DNA of 49,136 bases from Nitrosarchaeum sp. (GTDB lineage: Archaea; Thermoproteota; Nitrososphaeria; Nitrososphaerales; Nitrosopumilaceae): NCBI GenBank assembly GCA_023265135.1, contig JAHFUM010000010.1:1-49136 (forward strand), read 5' to 3'. The translations under genes and the position numbers were made by a program. The notes beneath the pieces are model-generated. The model was not told where the DNA came from. It saw only the letters and a program-made list of their open reading frames with translations, and did no database searches. Shown piece after piece: positions 14,100-21,684 of the stretch; positions within the stretch are counted from its first letter, which is position 1, and every line of letters starts with the position of its first letter.

Positions 14100-14916
14100 A
14101 CTTCTATTACTTCATGTTTAACTAAACCTTCTTGCTCAAAATGCTCCCCTTGGTAGCCTACGCAGTTATTGATTAATCTACAATGTTCAATTTGAACATC
14201 TTTTTGATAATGAGTATGACCATAGCACCACAATTTGATATTTGTATTATCAAGAATTAATTTGCTTAAATCACTTGAATAATACTCATTACCGTAAGAG
14301 AAATTCGGATCATTTAAAGTTCTTAACGGCAAATGGTGAGTTATAACAATAAGTTTCTTATCTTTATTAAGTTCAGCAACAATATTAAGATACTTTCTAT
14401 GTTTATAATGAGTAGAAACCCACTTTTCAGAAGAAAATATACTATACCGACCATCAGGACCAGTATCGTATTTTATCTTACCGTCATAAGTCATAAATTT
14501 AGGCATATTGTACATTGCTAATGTACATGCGTTGTTCATATCAGTCCAAAGAGTGCATCCTACGAATAGGTAATCACCATCAAGAAAAGTATCACAATCT
14601 AGAACCTTCACATTATGCAATTCTAAATCTTGGATCATAGAGTTAAATTTAATTCCACCATTTTTGATGGTTAAATCTCCTTGAGACCAGTAATCGTGAT
14701 TACCAAGAACAATTAAAACTTGCTTGAAGTGTCCAGCGACATTACTCAACCATGAGTCAGAATTATACCAAATAGATTTAGTCCCAATCCAAAGATCACC
14801 AGCTAAAAGTAGAGTAGTTTCTTTATCATCGGGCAATGCTGGTGGGTACCATAGAGTACCAGAATCTTGATAGTGATCCACTACAAATGCAAATCTGAGT
14901 AAACTCTGACAAGCAT
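14096..14916 (-). pseudogene. Metallophosphoesterase with an apparent one-base deletion near its start
   Basis: An ATG at 14916 with AAAGGAGGT upstream opens the peptide MLVRVYSDLHL, the exact start expected of this fold, then hits TAG at 14881. The rest continues in another frame from about 14881: LAGDLWIG, GNHDYWS, ITHHLPLR and GHTHYQ. The metal-binding DxH is therefore cut off from the other ligands. Restoring one base gives SDLHL-x-VDHYQ. It may be a sequencing deletion or a true loss. If read as a GTG start at 14881, the protein would lack the first metal ligands. Confidence 0.8.
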
Positions 14917-14954
14917 TTTTGCACCTCCTTTCTTATATTTAAGTTTATTGATAA

Positions 14955-14983
14955 ATTATATAATAACTGTTATTAATTGTCAA
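14955..14983 (-). promoter_or_regulatory. Consensus sigma70 promoter (TTGACA-17-TATAAT)
   Basis: The minus strand has perfect -35 and -10 hexamers with 17-bp spacing. It differs from the recurrent 16-bp family. It would start the transcript of the phosphoesterase, HAD, exonuclease and folE/dpdA genes. Confidence 0.85.
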
Positions 14984-15017
14984 GTATTCATAAAACTCAA
15001 TGAGTTATAATACTGCA

Positions 15018-15025
15018 TATAAATA
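15018..15025 (+). promoter_or_regulatory. T4-like late promoter TATAAATA
   Basis: TATAAATA, the T4 late -10 consensus, lies 80 bp upstream of the plus-strand homing gene. The leader that follows contains an imperfect hairpin (GCCTAT 15045-15050 with ATAGGC 15069-15074). T4 homing genes often use late promoters. In AT-rich DNA this 8-mer also occurs by chance. Confidence 0.45.
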
Positions 15026-15105
15026 TACCATATCAAGTAATAATGCCTATCGCCAGACTGGAATCTGCATAGGCTCTAACATATAACTTTAACGGAGATG
15101 TCAGC

Positions 15106-15804
15106 ATGAATATTTATAAAGAATTTCAACCTACTTATCTTTATATCAAACAACACTTTATTACCGGTAAACGTTACTTCGGTAAAACTATTAAAAATCC
15201 TGAAATTTATAATGGTTCGGGAAAATATTGGAAAAATCATATAAAGAAACATGGTAAAGAACATATAGTAACGATTTGGTATTGCCTTTTCTATGATAAA
15301 GAGTCTATTACAGAATTTGCCTTAATGTGTTCTAATCAATGGAATATAGTTGAGTCCACCGCTTGGGCAAACCAAACTCCAGAAAACGGTTTAGGTGGAT
15401 GTAGTAAAGGCCATTTAAAAGGAGTTTTAGTTGGGAATAAAAACCCAAACTATAATAATAAATGGTCAGATAAACAACGGTTATCTGCATCAAAAAGACA
15501 AACTGGTAAAAATAAAGGTAAAACATATGAAGAAATGTATGGTGAAGATAAAGCAAAAGAGTTAAAAGAACAAAAAAGAATTAGATTATTAGGTAAGGAT
15601 AATTCTGGCAAAAATAATCCCAGAGCATTAAAAATAAAAGCAATTTCACCTGACGGTGTTGAATATTTAATAGAAGGAAATGTTGATACTTTTTGTAAGG
15701 AACATAAGTTGGGCGCAAGCAATGTACGCACTTCATATAACCACAATATACCCCATTATTTAGGGTGGAAATTTATAAAATTACCTAAACCCAACAGTTT
15801 GTAA
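15106..15804 (+). CDS. GIY-YIG homing endonuclease with NUMOD motifs
   Basis: The 232-residue protein begins with a GIY-YIG-like core (YLYIKQHFITGKRYFGKT, then YNGSGKYW). It continues into a NUMOD3-like DNA-contact segment (GNKNPNYNNKWSD) and a helix-turn-helix C-terminus (VDTFCKEHKL...). It is on the opposite strand to its neighbours, typical of a selfish free-standing homing gene. The gene at 28146-28861 is a close relative over the first 90 residues. AACGGAG precedes the ATG. Confidence 0.85.
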   Translation: MNIYKEFQPTYLYIKQHFITGKRYFGKTIKNPEIYNGSGKYWKNHIKKHGKEHIVTIWYCLFYDKESITEFALMCSNQWNIVESTAWANQTPENGLGGCSKGHLKGVLVGNKNPNYNNKWSDKQRLSASKRQTGKNKGKTYEEMYGEDKAKELKEQKRIRLLGKDNSGKNNPRALKIKAISPDGVEYLIEGNVDTFCKEHKLGASNVRTSYNHNIPHYLGWKFIKLPKPNSL

Positions 15805-15820
15805 TTTCATCACATCTCCA

Positions 15821-16036
15821 TTAATACTTGAGCACTTCGTGGGGAATATTCGGAAAATTTTCGGCACAATATTTTTCAGAAGTTCCTTTAGCCAACTCCA
15901 ACTTTAAAGTTGCTGTTCCCTCAAAAGGCCAAATTCCGTTTGGCAAATCCGTATGCAGGTACACATAATCTGGTCCATAAGATTGGCTTATAGTTTGCAG
16001 TTTTATAATTTTCAATATATTCTCCCATTCAATCAA
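15821..16036 (-). CDS. Hypothetical protein, 71 residues
   Basis: A small soluble protein directly downstream of a phage promoter (16049-16076). The initiator may be TTG; an internal start is possible. It is convergent with the homing gene. No family is recognised. Confidence 0.6.
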   Translation of the reverse strand: MIEWENILKIIKLQTISQSYGPDYVYLHTDLPNGIWPFEGTATLKLELAKGTSEKYCAENFPNIPHEVLKY

Positions 16037-16048
16037 TCAATACAACAT

Positions 16049-16076
16049 ATTATACACAATTATAAATTAAATGCAA
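16049..16076 (-). promoter_or_regulatory. Phage promoter (TTGCAT-16-TATAAT)
   Basis: A member of the recurrent family with the upstream TTACGAAATA block. It drives the 71-codon gene. Confidence 0.8.
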
Positions 16077-16099
16077 GTTATTTCGTAACTTATTGAATA

Positions 16100-17488
16100 T
16101 TAATCAAAATCTATACCTGAATAATCAGTTTTTGCTTTTGACCTACTCTTATCAAACAATGGAGTATCCTTATCAGTTTTACCACCATCATCTAAATCTT
16201 GCTGTGCAGATTCACTAACATCATATAACTTAAAATGTGGTAAGTCAACACCAACTACGAATTTTCTATAATAATTTATATCTCCGTATCTAGACTTAAG
16301 TTGTTTAAATAAAATCATACCCTGTTTATCCAATTCTTCCGTACGCATTCCTCCCCATAGTAGATCTACTGTCATCGGCAAACCGAATGAATCTGAGGTA
16401 TCAGTAGAATCAATATCTGAATTATTTGCTCCGCCTCTATTAGTTTGAGTTGCAGAAATAATAGGAACATCGTACTCAACAGCCAATCCTCTCAACTCTT
16501 CTGCGATAGACTTGATGTATGCATATGAATTGACTGAACCACCCATTTTCAATCTTTGACTTGAACAAATATTGATATAATCTATAAAAATAATATCAGG
16601 AATGAAATTTTGTTTTAACTTCAACTCATCAAGAAGTAGTCTAAAATGTCCTGCATGAGCACCGCAGGTTGGGTATTCTCTTATAATCAGATTACCCTTC
16701 GCAGATGATTTAATATCTTCAAATGCAGATTTAAATACATTACCTGAAATCCTTTTTAATTCAACCGGTGTATAATCGAGTAGATTGCAATCAATTCGTT
16801 CTGCAATTTTTTCTTCTGCCATTTCAAGTGTTATGTACAGAGCTTTATATCCATTACGGATACAAAATGCTGCATGATCGCACATTGTTAAACTTTTACC
16901 CACCCCAGTTGGCATTAAATAAACATTAAGAGTTTTGCTTGATACCCCACCATTAGTAACTTTGTTCATTATATCAATAGCAAAAGGAATTTTCTTTTCC
17001 TTCAAGTGATAATATTCCCAACGATGATCCGAATCTTCCAAATAATTATGACCTACAGACTTATCAAATGATACTGCTAATGCTTCTTGAAGGATTGAAG
17101 GAATTGCTTCTTTGTTGAACTTATCATTCTTCCCATCAAGAATTTGAATTGCAGTCATAATAGAATTATATACTGCTTTATCTTTGCAGAATTTTTCAGT
17201 TCTTTCAATTAACCAATCTTTGTTTTCTTCAACTCCATTAAGTTCTGAAATTAAAATATCTGCCTCTGAAAATTCTTCTTGGGTGAACTTAGGAAATTCG
17301 CTTGCCATTAATCTAAGAATTTTAGAATTTGGTGATTTATTATGTTTATCAGCAAACGTTTTTATAAACTTAAATATTGTTCTTTCTATTCTCGAGTCGA
17401 AGTACTCTTCTTTAAGAAATGGGAGAACTTGTCGGAAAAATTCATCATTGTTGATGATATTTTCCAAAATTATTTTTTCTACTGTCAT
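16100..17488 (-). CDS. 41: Replicative DNA helicase (DnaB/gp41 type)
   Basis: The 462-residue protein has an N-terminal helical domain and a RecA-fold motor with Walker A MPTGVGKSLT (192-201), YITLEMAEEKIAERI, Walker B FIDYINI, and ATQTNRGG. Length and layout match T4 gp41, the hexameric 5'-3' helicase that works with primase. The primase gene is at 41018-42016. The protein ends with a disordered charged tail that may contact partners. Confidence 0.93.
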   Translation of the reverse strand: MTVEKIILENIINNDEFFRQVLPFLKEEYFDSRIERTIFKFIKTFADKHNKSPNSKILRLMASEFPKFTQEEFSEADILISELNGVEENKDWLIERTEKFCKDKAVYNSIMTAIQILDGKNDKFNKEAIPSILQEALAVSFDKSVGHNYLEDSDHRWEYYHLKEKKIPFAIDIMNKVTNGGVSSKTLNVYLMPTGVGKSLTMCDHAAFCIRNGYKALYITLEMAEEKIAERIDCNLLDYTPVELKRISGNVFKSAFEDIKSSAKGNLIIREYPTCGAHAGHFRLLLDELKLKQNFIPDIIFIDYINICSSQRLKMGGSVNSYAYIKSIAEELRGLAVEYDVPIISATQTNRGGANNSDIDSTDTSDSFGLPMTVDLLWGGMRTEELDKQGMILFKQLKSRYGDINYYRKFVVGVDLPHFKLYDVSESAQQDLDDGGKTDKDTPLFDKSRSKAKTDYSGIDFD

Positions 17489-17545
17489 TTTTATACTGGA
17501 GATAAAGAATATCTAATATTAATAGAATTTCATATGAATGTCAAA

Positions 17546-17818
17546 TCACTTTCCGCCTGCGTAAACTACTGATTCTTTATTGACTTGTTCTTCTAGTATA
17601 TCTAGTAGAATATTTCCAATATATTGACCAAAAGAATCTGAAGTACTATTATTAGGATCTGAAATTACATTAAAATCAAATTTTAAATGACATTCATCAT
17701 TTTTTTCTTCTATTTCAACTGCACCATAACTAAACTCAACATCTTTGAATTCACCTTCAGTTATTTTTATAATGTGGAAACCAGCATCAGTAAATTTATT
17801 TAATACTTCAAAAGTCAT
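17546..17818 (-). CDS. Hypothetical acidic protein, 90 residues
   Basis: A strand-rich N-terminus is followed by an acidic helical C-terminus. Its ATG overlaps the stop of the 199-residue gene (ATGA). The segment LKFDFNVISDPN weakly recalls the small proteins of the duplicated modules upstream. Function is unknown. Confidence 0.65.
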   Translation of the reverse strand: MTFEVLNKFTDAGFHIIKITEGEFKDVEFSYGAVEIEEKNDECHLKFDFNVISDPNNSTSDSFGQYIGNILLDILEEQVNKESVVYAGGK

Positions 17819-18414
17819 TTATTCTCCAATTCAGTTTTTGATAAAATCATATGCTTATTTTTGAATTCATGTCCACTATTAAAATATGTGTTTAAATGTT
17901 CATCAGCATTTTCTTTTGTTGTTTTATGTAGATTTGAACCGTCCCAGTGGTAAACATGATAATTATCTTTTAAAGATCTGTGAACAAGTTTCTTCCACAT
18001 ATTATGACCTGCAGTAGTTTGATTATCTGATGACCTTAATGGTAATTTGGAACCTTTAAAATGGTCATATGTAATATTGGTGGCATATCCTTTTGGCAAA
18101 TCACTACTATTTTCATTCTTCTTGCGTTCGATTAGAGACTGTTCTTGATTATCAAATGGAAAATTGTTAGATTTTTTATTGTTTGTAAAAATAGCGTGAT
18201 GTATTGCTTCTTTTTTATCATTATCTAATGTTGAAATTTCAGTTTTGTTAGGTGTTTCTAATTTATGAAGTGAAATATTGTGACTAAGTGTTTTTATTTT
18301 TGGGGAATTTATGTGATGATTGTATAATTTTTTTCTATAATCTGGAAGATCCATATCAGATACAGGTCTCCCCAAATTGTTGGCCATCTCAAATAATTGT
18401 TTAACTGTTATCAT
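17815..18414 (-). CDS. Module protein B, paralogue of the 18584-19192 product
   Basis: This 199-residue protein starts MITVKQLFEMA and shares long blocks with its neighbour: DLPKGYATN, MWKKLVHRSL, YHVYHWDGSNLHKTTKENA and KHMILSKTELENK. The pair arose by tandem duplication. Conserved His, Trp and Asp in the C-terminal half hint at an enzyme fold, but no family is recognised. The start overlaps the TGA of the 58-codon gene upstream. The shared N-terminal MITVK..EMA recalls short leaders on some phage proteins packaged in virions; this is speculative. Confidence 0.7.
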   Translation of the reverse strand: MITVKQLFEMANNLGRPVSDMDLPDYRKKLYNHHINSPKIKTLSHNISLHKLETPNKTEISTLDNDKKEAIHHAIFTNNKKSNNFPFDNQEQSLIERKKNENSSDLPKGYATNITYDHFKGSKLPLRSSDNQTTAGHNMWKKLVHRSLKDNYHVYHWDGSNLHKTTKENADEHLNTYFNSGHEFKNKHMILSKTELENK

Positions 18415-18587
18415 TTAAGGTCCTTAGTTAATGTTGTATAATAATAATCTAATGCATGTTCTATATCTAATTTATCATTAACGCAATCTTCGGGAAAAAT
18501 TTCTACTGAAAAATCAATAACATGCTTTACAATAAATCTATCTGTATCCATAGTAATTCTATGGCCTTTTACTATCACATTACTCAT
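18411..18587 (-). CDS. Small partner protein B, 58 residues
   Basis: An acidic protein (MSNVIVKGHRITMDTDRFIV...). It overlaps the stop of the upstream module gene and the start of the downstream one, each by ATGA-type junctions. The EIFPED...LDIEHALDYY segment matches DIFPMRD...VDILNALEDYF in the other copy. The pairing with a larger basic protein is conserved in both copies. Confidence 0.7.
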   Translation of the reverse strand: MSNVIVKGHRITMDTDRFIVKHVIDFSVEIFPEDCVNDKLDIEHALDYYYTTLTKDLK

Positions 18588-19192
18588 TTATTCTCCAATT
18601 CGGTTTTTGATAAAATCATGTGTTTGTCATAATGATCGTTTGATTTACCAAAAGAATTTTTCAGATGTTCTTCTGCATTTTCTTTTGTTGTTTTATGTAG
18701 TTTTGAACCATCATAGTGGTAAACATGTAAATTATCGTTTAACGTCTTATTAACAAGTTTTTTCCACATATAATGCCCTTTATCATATTGCATAACAGAA
18801 GATTGCAAAGGGTTATTTGAATGTTTAAAATGATTATAAATTACATTAGTTGCATGGCCTTTAGGCAATTCGTCGCCCCTTTTACGTTCTACTGTCACTT
18901 GTTCATCAGTTTTTAATCCTGGAATTAAGTTTTCATTAGTTCTAATTTGAGCATGATGCAAAGTTTCCTTTTTATCATGGTCATTCGTTGTCAATGTTGT
19001 TAATGATTTTTTACCTATCCCCAACGTTTGTTTATGAACTTTAATTGATGAATTACCAGTATTATAATCAATGACGGGTGATTTAGAGTGAACAATAAAG
19101 GATTTTTTTCTGGTCTGTTCATAATCTAATACATGTGAGTGTGGGGATTGCATTTCTTTTGCCATCTCCAAGATTTCTTTGACTGTTATCAT
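18584..19192 (-). CDS. Module protein A, 202 residues
   Basis: Paralogue of the 17815-18414 product. It starts MITVKEILEMAKEM and ends with KHMILSKTELENK. The middle is more divergent (HSPVIDYNTGNSSI-like). The C-terminal half (LPKGHATNVIY, MWKKLVNKTL, VYHYDGSKLHKTTKENA) is strongly conserved between copies, so selection keeps this domain. Function is unknown. Confidence 0.7.
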   Translation of the reverse strand: MITVKEILEMAKEMQSPHSHVLDYEQTRKKSFIVHSKSPVIDYNTGNSSIKVHKQTLGIGKKSLTTLTTNDHDKKETLHHAQIRTNENLIPGLKTDEQVTVERKRGDELPKGHATNVIYNHFKHSNNPLQSSVMQYDKGHYMWKKLVNKTLNDNLHVYHYDGSKLHKTTKENAEEHLKNSFGKSNDHYDKHMILSKTELENK

Positions 19193-19362
19193 TTGATATC
19201 CTTAAAATAATCTTCTAGTGCATTTAATATATCAACATTTTTAGCAGATTCATCTCTCATTGGAAAAATATCTATATGAAATTTTATTCTATAAACGGGT
19301 TCACCATCCACTTTAGCGATATTTGATTCTATTGTAAATGAATCAATTTTAACATCCGCCAT
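19189..19362 (-). CDS. Small partner protein A, 57 residues
   Basis: An acidic product (MADVKIDSFTIES...) whose ATG overlaps the UvsX stop (TAATG) and whose TGA overlaps the next start. With the following gene it forms the first copy of the duplicated two-gene module. Small acidic plus larger basic partner recalls toxin-antitoxin or inhibitor pairs, without direct evidence. Confidence 0.7.
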   Translation of the reverse strand: MADVKIDSFTIESNIAKVDGEPVYRIKFHIDIFPMRDESAKNVDILNALEDYFKDIK

Positions 19363-20405
19363 TAGTCTTCACCAGTCAAATCCTGGATGGATGTCACAGC
19401 CAATTTGTACTTGTTTTTTACAAATTCTGAAAATGTTAGATCGGATAAAACTGACAACCAAAATTCTTTATTATTGGTGTCATCTTCACGATAATTTTTA
19501 CCTTCAATTTCACCAGTGCTTCTATCAACCTTAGCATACCATCCATTTTTTGGTTTGATAACGTGGCCGGACTCTAGCGCAAGATCTAGCAATCCTGAAT
19601 ATTTGTTTATACCATCATTAAATGATACTGAGAATGGCAGTTTACTTTTCTCTCTTACAAATCTAGATTTTTCAATATTGATTGTGAACTTATACCCTGT
19701 TATTTCAGTTCCATCTTTTTCTTGGGATTTTCCTATAATGAATGCTTGATTCGCTGAGTATATTAGCCCAGTTCCACCTGAAATTATTTGTCTTGGATAT
19801 AATGTCATTTCTTGATAAGTATGGCAAATTGCAATACATGGAATATCTTTATTTACTAATGAAGGGGTTATCATTCTTGTTAAACTTTTTAAACTTTTTG
19901 CACGTTGCATATCTGCAACCGTTTTTTCATTTTCTGCATCATCCAATTCTTTTAACGACGCGGTATTTCCGATTGAGTCGATAACGAATATTACCTTATC
20001 ACCTCTATCCAACCCTTTTAACTGTTTTACAATGTCAAACTTCAACATTTCAAGGTGTTCAATTGGTATATGAATTACTCTAGTTGGGTCAACCCCTTGA
20101 CTTTTAAGATATTCCGGTGTCATTCCACCTTCCGTATCGTACAATACACATACTGAATCTTTATATTTTTTAAAATATGCTCTAACACACACCAAAGATA
20201 ATAAAGATTTGAATGATTTTGATGGTCCTGCAAATAAAGTCAATCCTGAGGTTAAGCCACCGTCTAATGATCCACTAAATGCAACATTTATAATAGGCAC
20301 ATCAGTTGAAATTAAATCCTTTTCATTGAACAACGGAGATTGCGATAAAACTGATGCATATTTTGTTGTACTATTTTCTAATAATTTTTTCATTAAATTG
20401 TTCAT
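19362..20405 (-). CDS. uvsX: RecA-like recombinase UvsX
   Basis: UvsX forms filaments on ssDNA and drives strand exchange and recombination-dependent replication. The 347-residue protein has the T4-type Walker A AGPSKSFKS (59-67), VLYDTEGGMTP, Walker B KVIFVIDSIG, and an ISGGTG loop. It is slightly shorter than T4 UvsX (391). Confidence 0.95.
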   Translation of the reverse strand: MNNLMKKLLENSTTKYASVLSQSPLFNEKDLISTDVPIINVAFSGSLDGGLTSGLTLFAGPSKSFKSLLSLVCVRAYFKKYKDSVCVLYDTEGGMTPEYLKSQGVDPTRVIHIPIEHLEMLKFDIVKQLKGLDRGDKVIFVIDSIGNTASLKELDDAENEKTVADMQRAKSLKSLTRMITPSLVNKDIPCIAICHTYQEMTLYPRQIISGGTGLIYSANQAFIIGKSQEKDGTEITGYKFTINIEKSRFVREKSKLPFSVSFNDGINKYSGLLDLALESGHVIKPKNGWYAKVDRSTGEIEGKNYREDDTNNKEFWLSVLSDLTFSEFVKNKYKLAVTSIQDLTGED

Positions 20406-21004
20406 TTGATCTCCTTTTTATTATGACCCGCAATAGACATTATTTGTTTTAGTTTCTTTTCACTCATTAACATCCCTCTTACCCAATTTTGACCAGGAGA
20501 TTTATATGATTTTTTATTGATCTCCCCATTATTCCACCATAATCGTCTACCGACTTCAATGCCACCCACTCTTCCACCTTTTGATGCATTTTCTTTTTGT
20601 TTTTCCGGATTTGATTGCATCCATTCCTTTGTCGCACAGCCTCTCCTATTACCACTCCGTTTGAGGGCAATTTGACCATCAGTACCCCAATGTTCTTTAT
20701 TATATCCATATTCCGGTATAATATTTGCAAAATCTTTATTTTTATCAACTTCAAAAAAATTACTGAATATAAGACATATACTATTAAAAATAGTTATATC
20801 ATCTGATGTATATAAAAGAGTAGATATGATACTAGAGGGATATTTATTTAATAAATATTTCCATCTGATGCCAGAACCAGTATAATCGTTCCAATTGGTT
20901 CTTTTGGTCACACAAAGATAACTTATGCCAGTTTCAAAATGCTGTTTTAACATAAGTTTATATAGAAATACTGGATCTCCAGTATTATACAGAGGTAATT
21001 TCAT
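20402..21004 (-). CDS. Putative GIY-YIG-type homing endonuclease, divergent
   Basis: The 200-residue protein opens with YKLMLKQHFETGISYLCVT, aligning with YIKQHFITGKRYFGKT of the plus-strand homing gene, then YTGSGIRW. The catalytic GIY/YIG loop is eroded (YLCV), so activity may be lost. The C-terminus (WWNNGEINKKSYKSPGQNWV) is the DNA-contact end common in phage homing proteins. It sits between uvsX and the HD-domain gene and overlaps the uvsX start by 4 bp. Confidence 0.7.
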   Translation of the reverse strand: MKLPLYNTGDPVFLYKLMLKQHFETGISYLCVTKRTNWNDYTGSGIRWKYLLNKYPSSIISTLLYTSDDITIFNSICLIFSNFFEVDKNKDFANIIPEYGYNKEHWGTDGQIALKRSGNRRGCATKEWMQSNPEKQKENASKGGRVGGIEVGRRLWWNNGEINKKSYKSPGQNWVRGMLMSEKKLKQIMSIAGHNKKEIK

Positions 21005-21069
21005 TTAAGGATTTATAAGGTTTATCGTATTTAATGTCAGAACCAACTCTGACCTATTATTTATTGCCA

Positions 21070-21684
21070 TCAATTATATCCATAACGATTAATTGAAAGA
21101 TGGTTCTTAGGTTTTCTTAATACATCTGACCAGATACTTGTGTATCTATCCAAAAATAATTGCTCCGCAGCCTTTGGTGATAATGGAACAATATCTTGAT
21201 GTTTGGGTTTAGGAATTCCATTAAAACAAGTCCATTTAAAATTATTGGAATCTGCTGGAATTAATACTTCACGTTCTAACATCAAAGCTTGCAGATCTGC
21301 AATTTTAACAACTGGATCTAATACCATATTCAAATGAAACTTATTACTTATTACTCTTTCTACATCACTTTCAATTTTCTTAAAATCTGGAAGTAATTGT
21401 TTTAATGGAGTTGGCACGTCACCCAAATATGCCTCAGCATCATCATGGTGAAGAGCTTGCCATTGTAAATTAGGGTCAGGCGCAACTAAGTTGTTAACTA
21501 AGTTGCTAACTAAAACTGAGTGTTGGGCAACTGAATAAAATTCTTTACAATGTCCACCAAATCTGGAAGTATTAGATAATGCATGGGCAATATCTTCAAT
21601 ACTAATATCGTCGATGCAAGGTTTTAGAAAATTAAAATATTTTCCTGTATAAGTCATAATAACGGGCATCATAATAGGCATCAT
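21070..21684 (-). CDS. HD-domain phosphohydrolase (YfbR-like)
   Basis: The 204-residue protein has HD-superfamily residues in order: H in FGGHCKEFYSVAQHS, HHDDAEAYLGD (the HD pair), and a late Asp (KIADLQALMLERE). The pattern PLKQLLPDF after the HD block is shared with YfbR-type nucleotidases. In a phage nucleotide-metabolism region it may dephosphorylate dNMPs. Its N-terminus starts with MMPIMM and the true start could be the internal MTYTGKYF near 21657. It overlaps the polymerase stop. Confidence 0.85.
   Translation of the reverse strand: MMPIMMPVIMTYTGKYFNFLKPCIDDISIEDIAHALSNTSRFGGHCKEFYSVAQHSVLVSNLVNNLVAPDPNLQWQALHHDDAEAYLGDVPTPLKQLLPDFKKIESDVERVISNKFHLNMVLDPVVKIADLQALMLEREVLIPADSNNFKWTCFNGIPKPKHQDIVPLSPKAAEQLFLDRYTSIWSDVLRKPKNHLSINRYGYN

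Noticed and set aside
13742-14883. Programmed -1 frameshifting in the HAD and phosphoesterase genes
   Set aside because: No slippery heptamer or downstream structure is evident, and similar one-base losses occur in unrelated genes.
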